From: Malachius bipustulatus
Taxonomy: Eukaryota > Arthropoda > Insecta > Coleoptera > Melyridae
Assembly (NCBI GenBank): GCA_910589415.1
Contig: OU342635.1
Coordinates: forward strand, 9,548,001-9,612,000
Reading direction: 5' to 3'
Length of the DNA stretch: 64,000 bases
Shown here in pieces: positions 21,765 through 35,200 of the stretch (positions are counted from its first letter, which is position 1; the number at the start of each line of letters is the position of its first letter). A program made the position numbers and the translations under genes. The notes under the pieces are model-generated. The model was not told the DNA's origin and ran no database searches. It saw nothing but the letters and a program-made list of their open reading frames with translations.

Positions 21765-21890
21765 GTTCCTCAGGGATCCACCCCGGGACCAATTTTCTTA
21801 AAAATGTATGCGGATGAAGTCATTTGGGACCTTAATAATGGTGATCACGTTTTAGTCTGTGACACTTCATGCACTGGCTGGTTGAATTTA
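21765..21890 (+). pseudogene. LINE reverse transcriptase scrap
   Basis: A short frame reads 'VPQGSTPGPIFLKMYADEV', which matches the conserved PQGS..GP motif of non-LTR retrotransposon reverse transcriptases. The frame ends after about 40 codons and the surrounding sequence has no further match. Clade unclear. Confidence 0.6.
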
Positions 21891-21959
21891 TGACGGTCAT
21901 AGTAAAAGACGTCACAAAGTCTAGATTAAGACTAAGACGTCGGTGTGCTTCCTGGGTGA

Positions 21960-24450
21960 TAAGAAAATGTATAAAAAAAAAGAATCATGACAGAAAATGA
22001 CCCCAACTTTTCCAGGGCAAATTATCTATTCTGACAAAGCTTCAAGAATCTTCCCTGTCACTTACGGTAATTGTAATAATGTAAGCAAACAAACAGCTAC
22101 TTTCGTGCTCGTATACTACTTCATGAAATCCCTTATAAAAGTTGCATTAACATGATGAGTCACAATAATTGAGTGAGTTATATTTGGGTGAGCTACAATC
22201 AATAGTAAATTATCATTATTTTATGATATTCATGACTAGCAAGCTACAACCGCCATTCTAGTTTGGGCCGTTTCTCTGAATGAACTATTTACCGTGGGTA
22301 ATATAAATAAATTATTATTCAAGCAAGTAATGGAAAATTGAGTAGAGTTATCTTTGTAGACGTACAATGTAGTCGATGTAAAAACATATAGCAGAGACAT
22401 CCAGGGTAATAAATTATAAATAACGACCCTATTGGTCTTTGATAGTTCAGTTCGTATGATTTAGGCCTTTGGTTCTTGTTCATTTTACGACCCTCCGGCT
22501 CTAGCTACAAACAATAACGTTTCAATAAGCATTAAAATTAACAATTCACAATGAATAATGAATCTTTCCTGAAATCCTAACAATGTAACAATTATATCTA
22601 CATGCTATGATAATAATTATTGATGGTCGCTTTACCATGCACGTATGTTATTCCATGCCATTACAGGAACGGATTTACAGAACTTGTAGAACTATTGTTT
22701 CGCTAAAACACAATGAAAATGAAAGCAGCAAATAAGACAATTAGTTCTTATGTCAAAAACTTGAAATTAATATAAAACATACCTGAAAGAACTTTCAGGC
22801 AACTTCTCTTATTCACTTCTTATTACGTCTCATCCTTCTGATAACTTACCCAGAACTTATTGCACTGGAAACTATGCACTATAAAATTACTTTTACTACC
22901 TTTTGCATTATTCATTAACAATTACTGCATTTTTTGGACGCGATTGATAACTCGGGGCTATATATGAAATTTAGTAAACTCCCTCTCTGAATCTCCTCAA
23001 TAATGTACAGGCGTATCAATTCATGAATCTATGGTAGGTACGTATCAGTTAATTGATAGTTACGTTATCTATCTGAGGCCATCAGTATGATTACAGCATG
23101 TCTACCGCAATGAAACAGATATGGGTTAGTACTGAGTGGGTTTTCCAGATCCGATGCCTGTCTGGAAATTTATTAGAGCTACTGGAAAATGCCTTGAGCT
23201 GCTTTCACTAGCTATAAGCCATTATAATGGTAACCGCGAGTCCCTGGATGTTAGTTAATAATACTCTTAGATGCTTAATTACTGTTATTTTGATAGAGTT
23301 GATGATGTTTCCCTTGCGTGCATGAGATGAAAGATTCAATTAATGGAAGTTATTACATTGAGGCATCCGATTGGATAAAAACTGTAAGAGATGCAGCTTG
23401 ACGAATATGAAAAGAAGCTTATGAAGAAAAAAATCATAAAAGTTACCTGTGTTCTTACTTTTATAAAATATATTGTAGGTACAATTAAGCCATGTTGGGC
23501 GCCAATTTCAAACAAATTTCAATCTTATCATATTATACCAGTTTAAAAAAAATCAGAAAAATGTTTTCAAAATCGGGAGTCACTCAAACTTTGTAGTTTT
23601 GGAGGTTGTGACGCCCGTATAGCAAACAAGGAGGACCTGAACTTAGTTCTATATCTATCTTGCGATAAACAAACCAAGCAGGGGTTTGGGGGATTTTTTT
23701 TTCCAAGAAGTCCTATTTTTCCTCGTATTTTTCGGGAGCGAATACATAACAAATTTTGACTTCAATAATAATTGTTGAATAGTTTACAAAAACATATTTT
23801 CAAAAAACCGTGCGTAAAACAAATCAAACAAGTGAAACAAGAGATGAGTAAGTTACAAACATTGCATTTATCCGTCGAGGTAGTAAAGTTAATTAAAACT
23901 CGACGCTGTATATTTATCTATTATATTGCATTTATTCGATGTTTGCTAAGCAAGAACTTGAGAGGCAAAACTTAGGTAGTTGGTGTACTCTCAGAAGCCT
24001 AAAGTTTTCGCTTGTCCTGGACAAATATTGCTCTGGGGATAAGGGGAAGTTTTACCCCGGAGGATCTTCTATAGAAAAATCTTAAAAGTTAATCCCTCTA
24101 AGCCGCTTATAAATTACCGAAAGTGGCTATTAACGGGAAAGGGATGTAAATTATATATAAATTTTTAAGCGGAAGTGGCACAAGATGAGAGACTGACCCA
24201 ATTTCTAGAATGTACGTAGGTGTTAACTTGGTCTTTGCATTGTTACATACATGAAACGATATCAAGGTATTACCTAGTTAATTTATTTTAGGCTAAGATT
24301 TTGCCCAGGGTATATATTTAGTAGATACAAATTAATCAACTCTACCAGAGATACATAAACATATAGATCAAAAGCATAAATGTTTAAAGTTCATTTTTCC
24401 GTTATCCTTTCTCTTGTTTCTTTCTCTATGCACGGTATCTTTCTCTTTGA
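21960..24450. other. No recognised feature
   Basis: AT-rich, short frames only, no transposon ends identified. Nothing supports a gene. Confidence 0.4.
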
Positions 24451-24459
24451 TACAATGGT

Positions 24460-25290
24460 TCAAGTATGCGAAGCACTCATGTCATGTTTCACATTTCGCT
24501 TAAATATCAGTTGAATGATAGACTTTCTCATCGTCACCACAGAACTACTACTTTTCCGGGGAGCTCTCATCAGATCTTTGAACGATTTTTTACCCACTCA
24601 GTCAAACAGGTGCAATTATGTGAATCAATCAGGTCATGTTTGAATTCTGACTGAAATTCTGGAATAATCAACTGAATCTTAGACTTTCTTTTAATTACCA
24701 CCGAAACTATCGCTCTTCCAGAGAGCTTTCGCAGACTGTTGGGCGATACTATCCCCAGTTAGTTCCACAGGTTTGGTATGCAAACCACTCGAGTCATGTT
24801 TGCCATTTTGACAGATTCCAAAAATGTAAAAATTTCAACTGAATACTAACTTCCTCGTTTTGACCACAGAACAATAATGATAGCTCTTCCGGGGAGCTCT
24901 CATCAGACTCTTGAACGGTTCTTTTACCCACTCAGTCAAGCAGGTGCAAGTATGTGAATCAATGAGGTCATGTTTGAAATTCTGACGGAAGCAAAAATCT
25001 AAGAATTTTCTGTTGGAAATATCAACTGAATCTTAGACTTTCTCTCCTGATAAAGAAGAAAGCTCTTACAGAAGAGAGCTTTCGCAGACTCTTGGCGATA
25101 CTATCCCCAGTTAGTTCCACAACACTTGTGTCATGTTTGCCATTTTAACAGATTCCAAAAATGTAAAAAATTCATCTGAATCGTTCCTCGTTTTCACCAT
25201 AGAACAATTAATAGTAATAGCTCTTCCGAAGAGTTCTCATTACAATCTTGGACGATACTTTCTCCACTAAGTCACACTAGCATAAGTGTA
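24460..25290. repeat. Satellite-like tandem array
   Basis: Five units, each with a core like 'gctcttcc(g/a)g(g/a)gagct(c/t)tc', then 'cagac(t)cttg(a)acg', then 'cccactcagtcaa' or 'cccagttagttcc', then 'gtcatgtttg'. Core copies lie near 24561, 24722, 24896, 25076 and 25221. Adjacent units alternate between two subtypes, so the higher-order unit is about 335-355 bp. No coding potential. Confidence 0.75.
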
Positions 25291-25611
25291 CGAATCACAA
25301 CGTAGGGTCCTATCCACTAAAGACTAGACGATCACGGCCACAATCACATCCACACGATGGGAATCAACCCTGACCAATTACGCAGGGAATGTTATGATTT
25401 GTTATGAGGGCATTCACTCTAATACAACCTTCGTGGATGTATGCTTGACTCACACCACCCAAGCCTCAACGACCTTTCTGGATCCCCTCCAAGCGCCCTG
25501 GTCTAGTCCTTTCTGAACTTGGGATGGCTTAAGGAGTGAGACCACCAGAAAAAATTAGGAAGCATAATGATCTATGACCTCAGTGCAGCTGACTTCCTAC
25601 GCATCCAGAAT
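25291..25611. other. Insertion within the satellite-like array
   Basis: About 320 bp of unrelated, GC-richer sequence lies between unit five and a further unit at 25612. It may be an insertion, but I could not find terminal repeats or a clear target duplication. Confidence 0.4.
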
Positions 25612-25775
25612 CAAGAAGTATGCGAACCACTCGTGTCATTCTTTCAATTTAGCTGAAAAGATGAGCTAAATCAAAGATTTCTTCGTTGTCACCGTAGAAA
25701 CTACTGCTCTTCCAGGGAGCTCTTATTAGACATTTGGACGATACTGTTTTCCATTTTAGTCATACAGGTAGGTAC
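25612..25775. repeat. Outlying unit of the satellite-like array
   Basis: It repeats the array's words 'tatgcgaaccactcgtgtca', 'gctcttccagggagctctta' and 'ttggacgatact' in order, and so is a displaced unit of 24460-25290. Confidence 0.65.
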
Positions 25776-28700
25776 AATCCGTGATAATGAAAATATAGAG
25801 ATAAAAAAATTTGTTGGGTACCTGTCAAGCATCAAAATATATTAAAAAATAAGTTCTAGCTTTTCTGAGTTGTATCCACAGTTTTTTATGTGTCATATAA
25901 AAGATGAAAATCACCTATGAAATACGCGATGGCATTACAATATCGACTTTCCACTAAAACATAGATCAAAACCCCGTTGATATTCAGACATGCGAGTAAA
26001 AGTACTTCACTGACACCGTGCGATATCTCTCGCGTCGCAATAAATCTCAATACAATCCCGGACAGTATTGTGCCCTTTATTATATGGCATCGGAGGTAAT
26101 TTCATGACAAAGGACGATACATATCGCGCGATCTGGCATCGCTAATTATCAAGCTGTGTTATTTATTAGGCAGCTCTTTGATGTCGCCAATCTTGAATTC
26201 AAATATTAGCTCGTCGATTTTGCGGCAGAATGGGCATATTAAAAGGCGGCAGACCGCTGAAAATTAACGGTTACTGGGACAGTATGGCCTAATTAAAAAT
26301 TAACCGAGATTCAATATTTATAATTCTGTTACGGGTCGCCGAAGTTTGGTCGTTTGGTCTACCTGGGAACTTTCAATTATTATCGAGAAGAGAAACCTTG
26401 GAAATATAACCTTCGTTGAAATTACTACACGACTAGTCTCATTTGAATAATAATTTTGATGTTTCTTTAAAAAATATCTTCAGGAAGATGTTTGGGGATT
26501 GCCATGTTCGTAATATCTACAAATTGGGGATTCCCCTTAACCAAGCCGTGGATTAAAGTTGTTACATCAACAAAATTGTCACAGAAATACTGAAGAATGA
26601 ACTTTTCAGGTGACGAATAGATAAGAAGTGGTGACAGTGCGACTTTTTATCATTGATGTTTTCTCTAGCAGCTTGTTAATGACTTCGGGCTGCTAGAACC
26701 CTAACTCAAGTTACTGGGTAGTGATCTTTGATCGTTTCCGCTTAACTTGTCGCCAGAAATTGACTCTCGACTGCGTTATGTTCATCTCGCTGTGATTTCA
26801 TATAAAGAATTAGCGTCATTAGCATCATCCGTTCAAGCATCATCTGGAAGTGGAAAGAGCAATCATGGAAGTAGCTCGAAATTTGGGAAATTAGTACCGA
26901 TTCTCCATTCTATACAACGACCTGATTCCGTAGGTCTAAGAGGATAGTAGTAGGAACTGTGGTCAGGATAGGATGTCCATGATGAATGTCTATACATGGA
27001 AAAAACTATGAAAATGTTTCTGTTATTGTACTGTCAGAAAAGGTACCAACTACGTTTACATCCTCAAATAAAACAGCAAATTACGACTTCGAAGACCTTT
27101 GTCCGATAGAAAAACTAGTTTTTTCTGATTTTGTAGATAACCAGTTTTTCCCCAGTCATTCTGGAACGAATCACGATTGATGGATAATACGCATCTAATT
27201 CGATTCTACTGCAATGCGCAAAATTTTTCAAGGATGTGCGCATTAAATCAATTTATTACCGTCAAATAAACTCACCACATAAAAGTAAACTAGAAACAAC
27301 TACTCACGTTTCATCCTCATACAAAAAAAAAGTTGCAAGATGAATCCACCTCTGCCTCTAGTTCGAGCTTACCTGGAAAAGAAAAAAAATTAAATATCCA
27401 AACACATAGTCAGGCGTAAGGAAACTTGCTTGAAATATTTCGACGACCCAAACCATTTCGTTTATCATAAAAATGAAAATTTCATGCGGTCAAAAAGTCT
27501 TTAATACAAGTTGAAAACTTGAAAGAGAAAAAGGTTCCCACTACCTAACCACCATTACATAGACCCAAGGATTTCTACCACCCCCCACTTATTAAAAATG
27601 CATGCACCGCTTAAGCACTTTGCCGCCGCCATCCACGTCCTGATGGCCTATAGACACAGGGCGTTCCTTCTCTCTTGGGGGAATCCCCCTCTCCGCGAGA
27701 GGCAGGGAATCCTTAAAACCACATGAGGCACAAATAAGACCAATATATGTTTAGGAGTGTCTACATATTATAAGAAATTGTGTTGTAGATGTATTAATCT
27801 TTTACTGTTAGCTGGTCCTAAAAAATTCATTAACGGGAACTACGGGAAGGCTGGCTGCATGGTCGCTGCATAAATTAAAGATAAACTTGTTGGTCGCTCT
27901 AAAAAATTCATCCAAAGCCCTACGAGCTCTATTCGTTTCGTGCATGTAATGAGAAAATCGTTTTACGTTCATGTTTTTCAAGGTCGGGTTAATCTCAACA
28001 AGTTGTGATAGAATTTATCATAAATATAAATAATACAATCCATTTCTATCATGTATGTATGTTCTTGTATGTGAATTTATGTACTTTAGATCCAAACAGA
28101 TGATAAGGATTTAATTAATGTCCTCTTAATGATATTTCACCGTTACGTGATCGCATGTTTCTGTCAGGATTTCAATGATATCCCGAAGGGCCCATTTATC
28201 ACTTAGCTAGGTACATTGAATACTGCAATCCCTCTAAGAGTACTTAAAATTTCATACTCACATCATGTTATAATTTACGCTTCTATGAAGACAATAATAA
28301 TAATAATAATAATAAAACTGTGGCTTTCCTGCCATTCAACCTGTAATGGAACTAAAACTTTCTCGGATTGTAAAAGCAATCCCCAAGACCGGCAAATAGA
28401 TCGCGATTGTATCCAATTTAATCACACCAGAACCAGAAACTACCAACGTAAACATTAACACCCGCCCTAGTTTAATTACAACACCCGGTACAATGAAGTA
28501 CGTCAAGATTAACGAGTAGAGATTTATACGAGTGATAATGCCTGTTTATATGTGAGATTGAACGAACGATTTGACTGGAGACAAGGGCTACATCGAGCGT
28601 TCCATTTAGAGGGCACGCCAGCGTGAACTGGCTGACTTTCTAAACAGGAAGATGTCAAGACTGGCTTTGTATTCATCCTTGAGATCCTGGAATAATGGAT

Positions 28701-29048
28701 CGCAGGGATACGGTGGGACTTCGAGACTATACAGTTCAACTGATCAAACATAAGACACTGCATAAACTATTACTGATCCTTCACCATCAGCTGGATATTG
28801 ACAGAATTTGATAACGTCATTCATTGCGACGTGTAATTACCTACGAAGTTAGAATAGTTTGATTACTTGGAGAATAGAAAAAGACGAAGGAAACTGAATG
28901 CGAAACTCGAAGACGTCACTCCAGGAGGAGTAACATTATTTCCTGATGGCACTGGAATGATATAAAATGTTGCAGAAAATCTCATTAGAGATAGAGACTA
29001 AATACATTGTAAAATATCAGATTTTTTGTTTGGTATAAACGTATGTTT
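25776..29048. other. No gene recognised; one AAT microsatellite
   Basis: Mostly AT-rich sequence with short frames. A run of eight AAT-type triplets lies at 28292-28315. GC-richer patches at 27600-27720 and 28560-28720 are not assignable to a family. Confidence 0.4.
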
Positions 29049-29052
29049 AGGT

Positions 29053-29927
29053 TGTAACGGGATTTTCTGTTAGGTAGAGGTGATTTCCCAGGGATGGATG
29101 TCTGCCCCTTTGACCCGCGACAAGTCAATTAAAAATTACAAATCTTTATTTACAAGTATTCTATTTACACGTAGCTATATTTGTCTTGCTAATACTGATA
29201 ACCACTGTATCCTATGGGCCGGCTCTCGTCCTCCACAATCGATCCGATTGGCCGTAGATAGCCGCGTCGAGGCGTGTGTTAAGCCTATTGGTTGTGATGC
29301 GTCGCCGCCGTCAATCAATTCACGGCTGACTTTACACCAGTGATCTGCTCGCCGTCGCACCGTGCGTGTCGATCATCGCAGTCTCCGGAATACGCGCCGG
29401 GAAGATATCCGGGAGGGTATTCTGCGACGGCGGGGCTACCTGAAACAAAGTCCGTTCCCGATGCCTCAATATGACCTCGGGACGGCTGTTACTGAATCCG
29501 GCCCTCAATACAGGCCGGATAGGGACTGAAGGGATCAGCCGGTACTTCAGTGCAGCGCCGACTGATTCCCTATACTGAATCGGTTGCCGTCCAGAGCTCA
29601 CTTCACTCTGGTCGGTCTGCCGATGCCCGGTTACAGTTAGGTTCGACTCATTTCATCGATCTACTGTAGCCGGCTATGTAAATGGGACAGGGTGCACTCA
29701 ATACATGCCCCCGGTGATCTCCGAGCTCAATTCTCAGGGAGAGAGAGTTGTTCTCGAGTCAGTACCTCGGATTTTCTCTTCAGCTCTTCATTTGGCTCTC
29801 TTTATATAGCCGGTGCTGGCGGAGATAACCTGCTAATCACTGTCGCAAAAACTGTATCACTCCTGATAAACCCCTCTAATAATGAAATAAATAATAATTA
29901 CCAACGAAAGCCTTGGATTTCGTTACA
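29053..29927 (+). mobile_element. Solo LTR (875 bp)
   Basis: It begins TGTAACGGG and ends TTCGTTACA, so its termini are inverted repeats (TGTAACG/CGTTACA). AGGT flanks it at 29049-29052 and 29928-29931. It is markedly richer in G+C than its surroundings. A TATA-like word (tttatatag) lies near 29803, and 'aaataaataataa' near 29885 could serve as poly(A) signal, which favours the plus orientation. The frames on both strands here are chance frames from GC-rich sequence. No internal region remains. Confidence 0.75.
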
Positions 29928-30079
29928 AGGTGTTCAGTGTTATGTTTACTTATTATTTATGAATATACTGTGTTGTTGTTATATGTTACATAGTTATCTG
30001 GTTTATATTCCATAAGATTAAATAAAACAATCCAAAGATTCTCTTCTTGAGACATGACTTAATTGAACCGCAAGTCCCT

Positions 30080-32230
30080 CTTTATCCATCCTTGGACTCA
30101 CTGTTAGTGAAAGTGTGTCTTGAGTGACTCATGTTACTGATTTTGCTAAGGCAGCTGCCAAAAACTGTGATTTCTCAACAGATAAAAAAAATCTGACAAA
30201 CAATCATATACTAGTCTCATGTGTTACGGTTATACCCCTTAATTCCCTATCATAATTTCGCATAATGATTCGTCTCTAACTGAACCACTAACATTCTTAG
30301 AACACCGTCGGTTGGTGCGTGATGGAACTCTCTCGATTCTATCGATACTTTCGTGGAAACTGCTTGGTTGTTGCTTCCATGTTTTTGGACGCTGTATGAG
30401 TCATGCGCTTGGTGAACACGAATATACAGTTACAGTTACTTGGGACATAGTGGAAGTTTGTCTTTGGGGACCCATGATGTGATTTTTCCAAGTCAGATGT
30501 CATAAAAAATAGGATCTCCAAATAGATAAACCCCACAAGTGTAGTTGTGTAGCTTATCAATCCTTGGACTAAATAATGTTAGTGGAGGTTTATCTTGGGG
30601 AACTCATGTTACTGATCTCATTAAGGCAACCACCAAAAAAACAGTATTTCACAATAGGCACAATTTTTCACAATAACAAAAAAATACTGACCAACAATGA
30701 AAAACTGTTCTCATCATCATGGGCGATACGTATCTTACTAATTCACTAATGTCCTTAGAACTTCGTCTGTTGTATTTTTAGAGCCGTTTTTGGACACTGT
30801 ACGCGTCAACCGCTTGGTGCGTACCAGTATACAGCTGGACTTCACAAGGTGTGGTTGTGTAGCTTATCAATATGTACTTGGGTTGAATGTTAGTGAAGGT
30901 GATTTTGGGGTCCCTTGTTATGATCTTGCCAAGGCAGCTGTCAACAAACTGGGATTTTCAAATAGATGAAAAAAATACGAACCAACAATCGACTACTATT
31001 TTTATGCGAACATTGGGCTCTGCCCCTAAATTCACCCTAAAGCTCCTCGACTCTCTCCAAAGGAGAGTTATTTGCATCATAGGCAATAATACGTATATAA
31101 ATGATTCATTAACATCCCTAGATCATCGAAGTTGGTGGGTGATCTCTCCCTGTTCTATCGGTGCTTTAATGGAAACTGACCCAAAGAGCTTGAAACCCTG
31201 GTTACCTACTTTTAGAGCTGTTTCTCTAGCGCTTTTGACACTGTACGTGTCAAGAGCGCGCTTTGTTCCTACCAATATACAGCTGGGGCCCACAAAGTGT
31301 AGTTGTGTACCGCATTAATCCTTGGACTGAATTTTAGTGGAGGTTTGCCTTCAGGGACACATGTTACTGATCTTTTCAAGGGAAGATCAGTAACAGTGTG
31401 TGCCCCAAGCGAAAAAACTAGGATTTTGCAATAGATAAATAAATAGCGACTAACAATAATTAAATACGTTATCATGTTGTGTGAAGTTTTACCCCTCACT
31501 CACCCTTTTTTTTTTTTTTTTTTTTTAAAGGGAGAGCATCGGTCTTCCCTATGTAGGTAAGACAAAGTCGCTCCACACTGGTAATATGGGTTTGGAGCCT
31601 CTTGCTCATATACCCAGCCTCAAGTATGCCAAATAAATAGTAGAAACAACACAGACACCCAGAGCCTTCACCGAGAATCGAACTCAGTCCGACGGATCCA
31701 ACGATCAAGCAGTTCTCGCTACTTAACCGCGAGGCCACGCCAGGCTCTCACTCACCCCTAAAATAAAAAATAAAAATTTTATGGCTGTGGTAAAGCCCAA
31801 GTGTCAGAAGTTTTCAAGTAGCCTCAAGGGCCTCTCACATAACCTAAAACTCCGCAACTCTCCCCAAAAAAGCAATTATTGCATCATAGGCGGTCTCTAC
31901 ATAGCCGGTTGGAGGATGACCTCTCCCTCTTCTAGCGGTATTTCAATGGAAACGTCTGTAAGGGGCTTTAAACCCTGATTACTTTTAGAGGCGTTTTTGA
32001 ATACTATACGCCTTAAACGCCTGGTGCTCACTAATATATACATTTCGTCTCCACAAGTGTAAAGCTACATTATACCAAAGATCATTTCTGCCTAGAACTG
32101 CGCTGCTTTGAAATTCGCTATACCCTGTCATGCCTTTCCCTGATCTCTCCCTCCATCAGTTTAAATTGAAGGCAAACAAGCACTTGCCCCACAGCAACCT
32201 ACTTCCACAGTATTCCTGAACTTGGGAGTG
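30080..32230 (+). repeat. Array of LINE 3'-end fragments
   Basis: A unit beginning 'atccttggact.aa.gttagtg' recurs near 30092, 30564, 30873 (variant) and 31317. Between units stand decayed copies of the C-terminal part of a non-LTR retrotransposon protein; the best frame is 30968-31318 ('LLDSLQRRVICIIGNN', 'SLTSLDHRS'). The last piece ends with a 3'-terminal signature ('FLPRTALLWNSLYPV', about 32088-32135). Every copy has stops or frameshifts. A SINE (31506-31746) interrupts the array. Such 'SLQRRA..LI' and 'PRTA.LWNSLP' motifs are those of CR1/Jockey-group LINEs; clade uncertain. Confidence 0.65.
31506..31746 (-). mobile_element. tRNA-derived SINE, copy 2
   Basis: It reads on the minus strand from the tRNA-like head (31746) to a tail that appears as a run of T at 31506-31526. 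B box, reversed, lies at 31675-31685. The body matches 12751-12990 well, including the 'ggagcgactttgtcttacc' stretch. An 11-bp duplication CTCACTCACCC flanks it at 31495-31505 and 31747-31757. It inserted into the LINE fragment array. Confidence 0.92.
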
Positions 32231-35200
32231 CTTTATAGGCTCGCCTTCGTGGAGGTGCGAAAAAAGTACCATAAAAAAGAAAGAAACTGAACAATAAAAA
32301 GTAAAGAAACATAAGTTCATCTGGAGCATAAAAGTCATCCAGAATTATAGGAATAGTTTTAACTCTTTACTTTATTGCTGCGAGAGAACGCAGCTCGCTA
32401 AGACTTAGACCAGTACGATTCGACCATCAGTCAGTAAGACTTTATTATTTATTACTCTTTGAATTTCCAGTGAATTTTCAGCTCTGAATGAATTATAAGA
32501 TGCCCTAGATCTAGAAAGTCTCAGTTGTTACCATATTGAGGTGAACATAAAGAGACGGTGGGCTCATAAGTTTATACAGTGCAAACAAAAGCCCGCTATC
32601 GAGGAAACAAGCCCCCGCAACTAGACGTATTTCTGTAGTTTGAAACGACGATCAGCTCCTGTCGAACTTGATATGAATGGAAGCAAACAAAGAGAAACAT
32701 ATACTATATCGAGTTTATCAGCGTAAAACAATGAGTATTTCTTCACAAATACATGTTTCAATACCATCAAAGTAGTCAGGAAGAACGCATTGTAGCCACA
32801 TTGTGCAACATATGTCTAGAGACACTTAAAACTCATAGCAATTTTATAGTTTTCTTTCAGCTGATGCTTAAGCGGATTATCTGAAAATAAACAGGATTGG
32901 AGTATCTAAACCCACTCAGGATATCTACCAGAACTAAGATATACAAAAGCATAGAGATAATGTTAAAGCAGATCTCTCAGAAAAACGTCTGTAACGCTTC
33001 ATACATTGAAGATAGTAATCTGAAAGCTTATATAACCAAAAAAAGAGAGAGTCAATACTCCAGGTGCATAGAAAATTAATATTTTATGACGTTACAGGAC
33101 GAAGAACAGACATGCTATTAAAATCGCTCTTATATTCGTTAAAAAGACTAGTTAGAAGAAAAATTCAACTTTAGAAAAAACTGAATAGAAGCGACTTTTG
33201 TCTTGTTACTTTTAAAACAGATTTTTTTAAATCAATGGAACGAGAGGATTGAAAGTTTCCTCCAAGAAGCGATCTCTGTTTTTTTTCAATTTTTTTTGTA
33301 GAATTAGGAACAATCCGGACTCGGGGGTATTTGAATTGTCTTCCTCAATATGTCTCGCGTTACCCCCTTCAATTTTTTTATTAAGAAAAAAACTTTTAAA
33401 CCATCTATCTCATTGTTTTTGTCTGTAATTTCTCATGTGATTTGGCACATGAGGCACATGGGCGAGCTTGCAATTTTAACGGTTGAGTTAACGCTGGGGT
33501 AATTTGTTTGCAACTGTAAACGTATAAAATATGGTTTGGTTAACCTTAGCGGTGACGATAACTTGTCTTCATTAATAGTGTTAGTGTCTGTAGCCAATTT
33601 TACCTTTTCCAAATGAACGTCACTGTGACAAGTCATGATAGCAGGACAGTTTCAAGGCGTGTTATTTTCTGGGCGTGGTATGTTTGGGATACAGAGCTAA
33701 TGATAAAGTTATCTGAACTGTAAAGATATTTTGTTTTCATGTCATGTCATAATTTCATTTATTTCAAAATTCTTATCGACGACTGTATTTTTGCAGTTCG
33801 ATAACGCCTCTGTTATTTATGTTGGATCTCATTTTGTGTTTCATAATTTCTGCACTCTAAACTATTTATTTACCTGCAACCAACCAAATTATTTATTTAT
33901 TTATCTGTCTCGTCTGATATCAAAGGTCGTACTTTGCCGGCGGCAAGATGTAAATTTATTATATATTTTTCTTGTGTTTTATATGTATCCCTGTTTGTTT
34001 CGTTTATTTTCAGGATGTATGAGTCCTTGAAATAGAAAGATAAATGTCCTCTTTCGGAATAAAACAAATTTATTTATTCATTTCAATTTTACACCAAAAG
34101 CGGTGATTATTTCATGTGTTGTGTCATTTGTATTTTATGTTTGTGGACACTGTCAAATTTTTATTTGCAAGAGCTCTTTCTCTGATTAATTGCACTGAAC
34201 CCAGCATTTGGGAGGGGGTTACAATGAATAAAATAAAAGTTTGATTTCATTTTATAACGGGAAATTCTTCTGTTTTAATATTATCTCCTTTCTCCCAACC
34301 ATTGGCTAACTTGAGTATTTTCATAACGGTTGCCACGAACGAACAAAGTGGGTTAATATAAAACAACGCAGAATATCTACAGGCGTTAAAAACTAGACGA
34401 TCACGATCACAGGTAAAATCAAAGTTTAAAGGGGTTAGAATCACAGCGGCCATTTTGTTTTAATCGTTCAATGATTTAGGGCGGGAAAACCTCAAATTCA
34501 GAGTTAGAAGTCAGGGCGGGAATTCAACAGAGACATTCATGACAGACCAGTTAATATTTCGAACGTTAAAAATGTTCTCCTTTTTAAATTTAGACCTACT
34601 ATTTAGGACATTTTAGTCCGGGGGGATTATAGATTTGATGGGCATGACGCAGAATCCTTATTAAAAGGTAGGCTATACACCGCAGATTGGAATAATAGAT
34701 TGTTACACTGCAATGTAGATTTTGTTTACAAGAGTTAAAAATTCTGCAACCAGTCTATTGTTTCTGTGGAAATTTCATGAATTGCTTTAAAACCTCCAGG
34801 AAACTTAGTGTAGCGACATTAATTGACAATATGATTTATTGATTCTACAGAATGTCCGCAAACACAGGAAGCGCTTACATCTACCGTGTCCTGCTCTTAT
34901 GCGATCTACTTGTACCCAGGTTTTCCGTCTTTTGTCTGGTTAATTTTTTAACAGACAAAGTCACATATTTTCGGACATGAATTTGGTTTATTGTGTAGGT
35001 ATCTATAGGAAAGATGAGAGGAATTGATTATTTTCAGAATTTTGAATAAGCCTATTGAAAATTTGATCTTACAAACGTTTCAAAATTGAGGCTGCCTTTA
35101 GCAAATATTTTGTAGAGTTAATCACAGATTCGGCTGTTATCGACGTGTATATTTAATAGGTCGAGTGAGAGCAAATGTTGAACTCGAACAATCCTAATTA

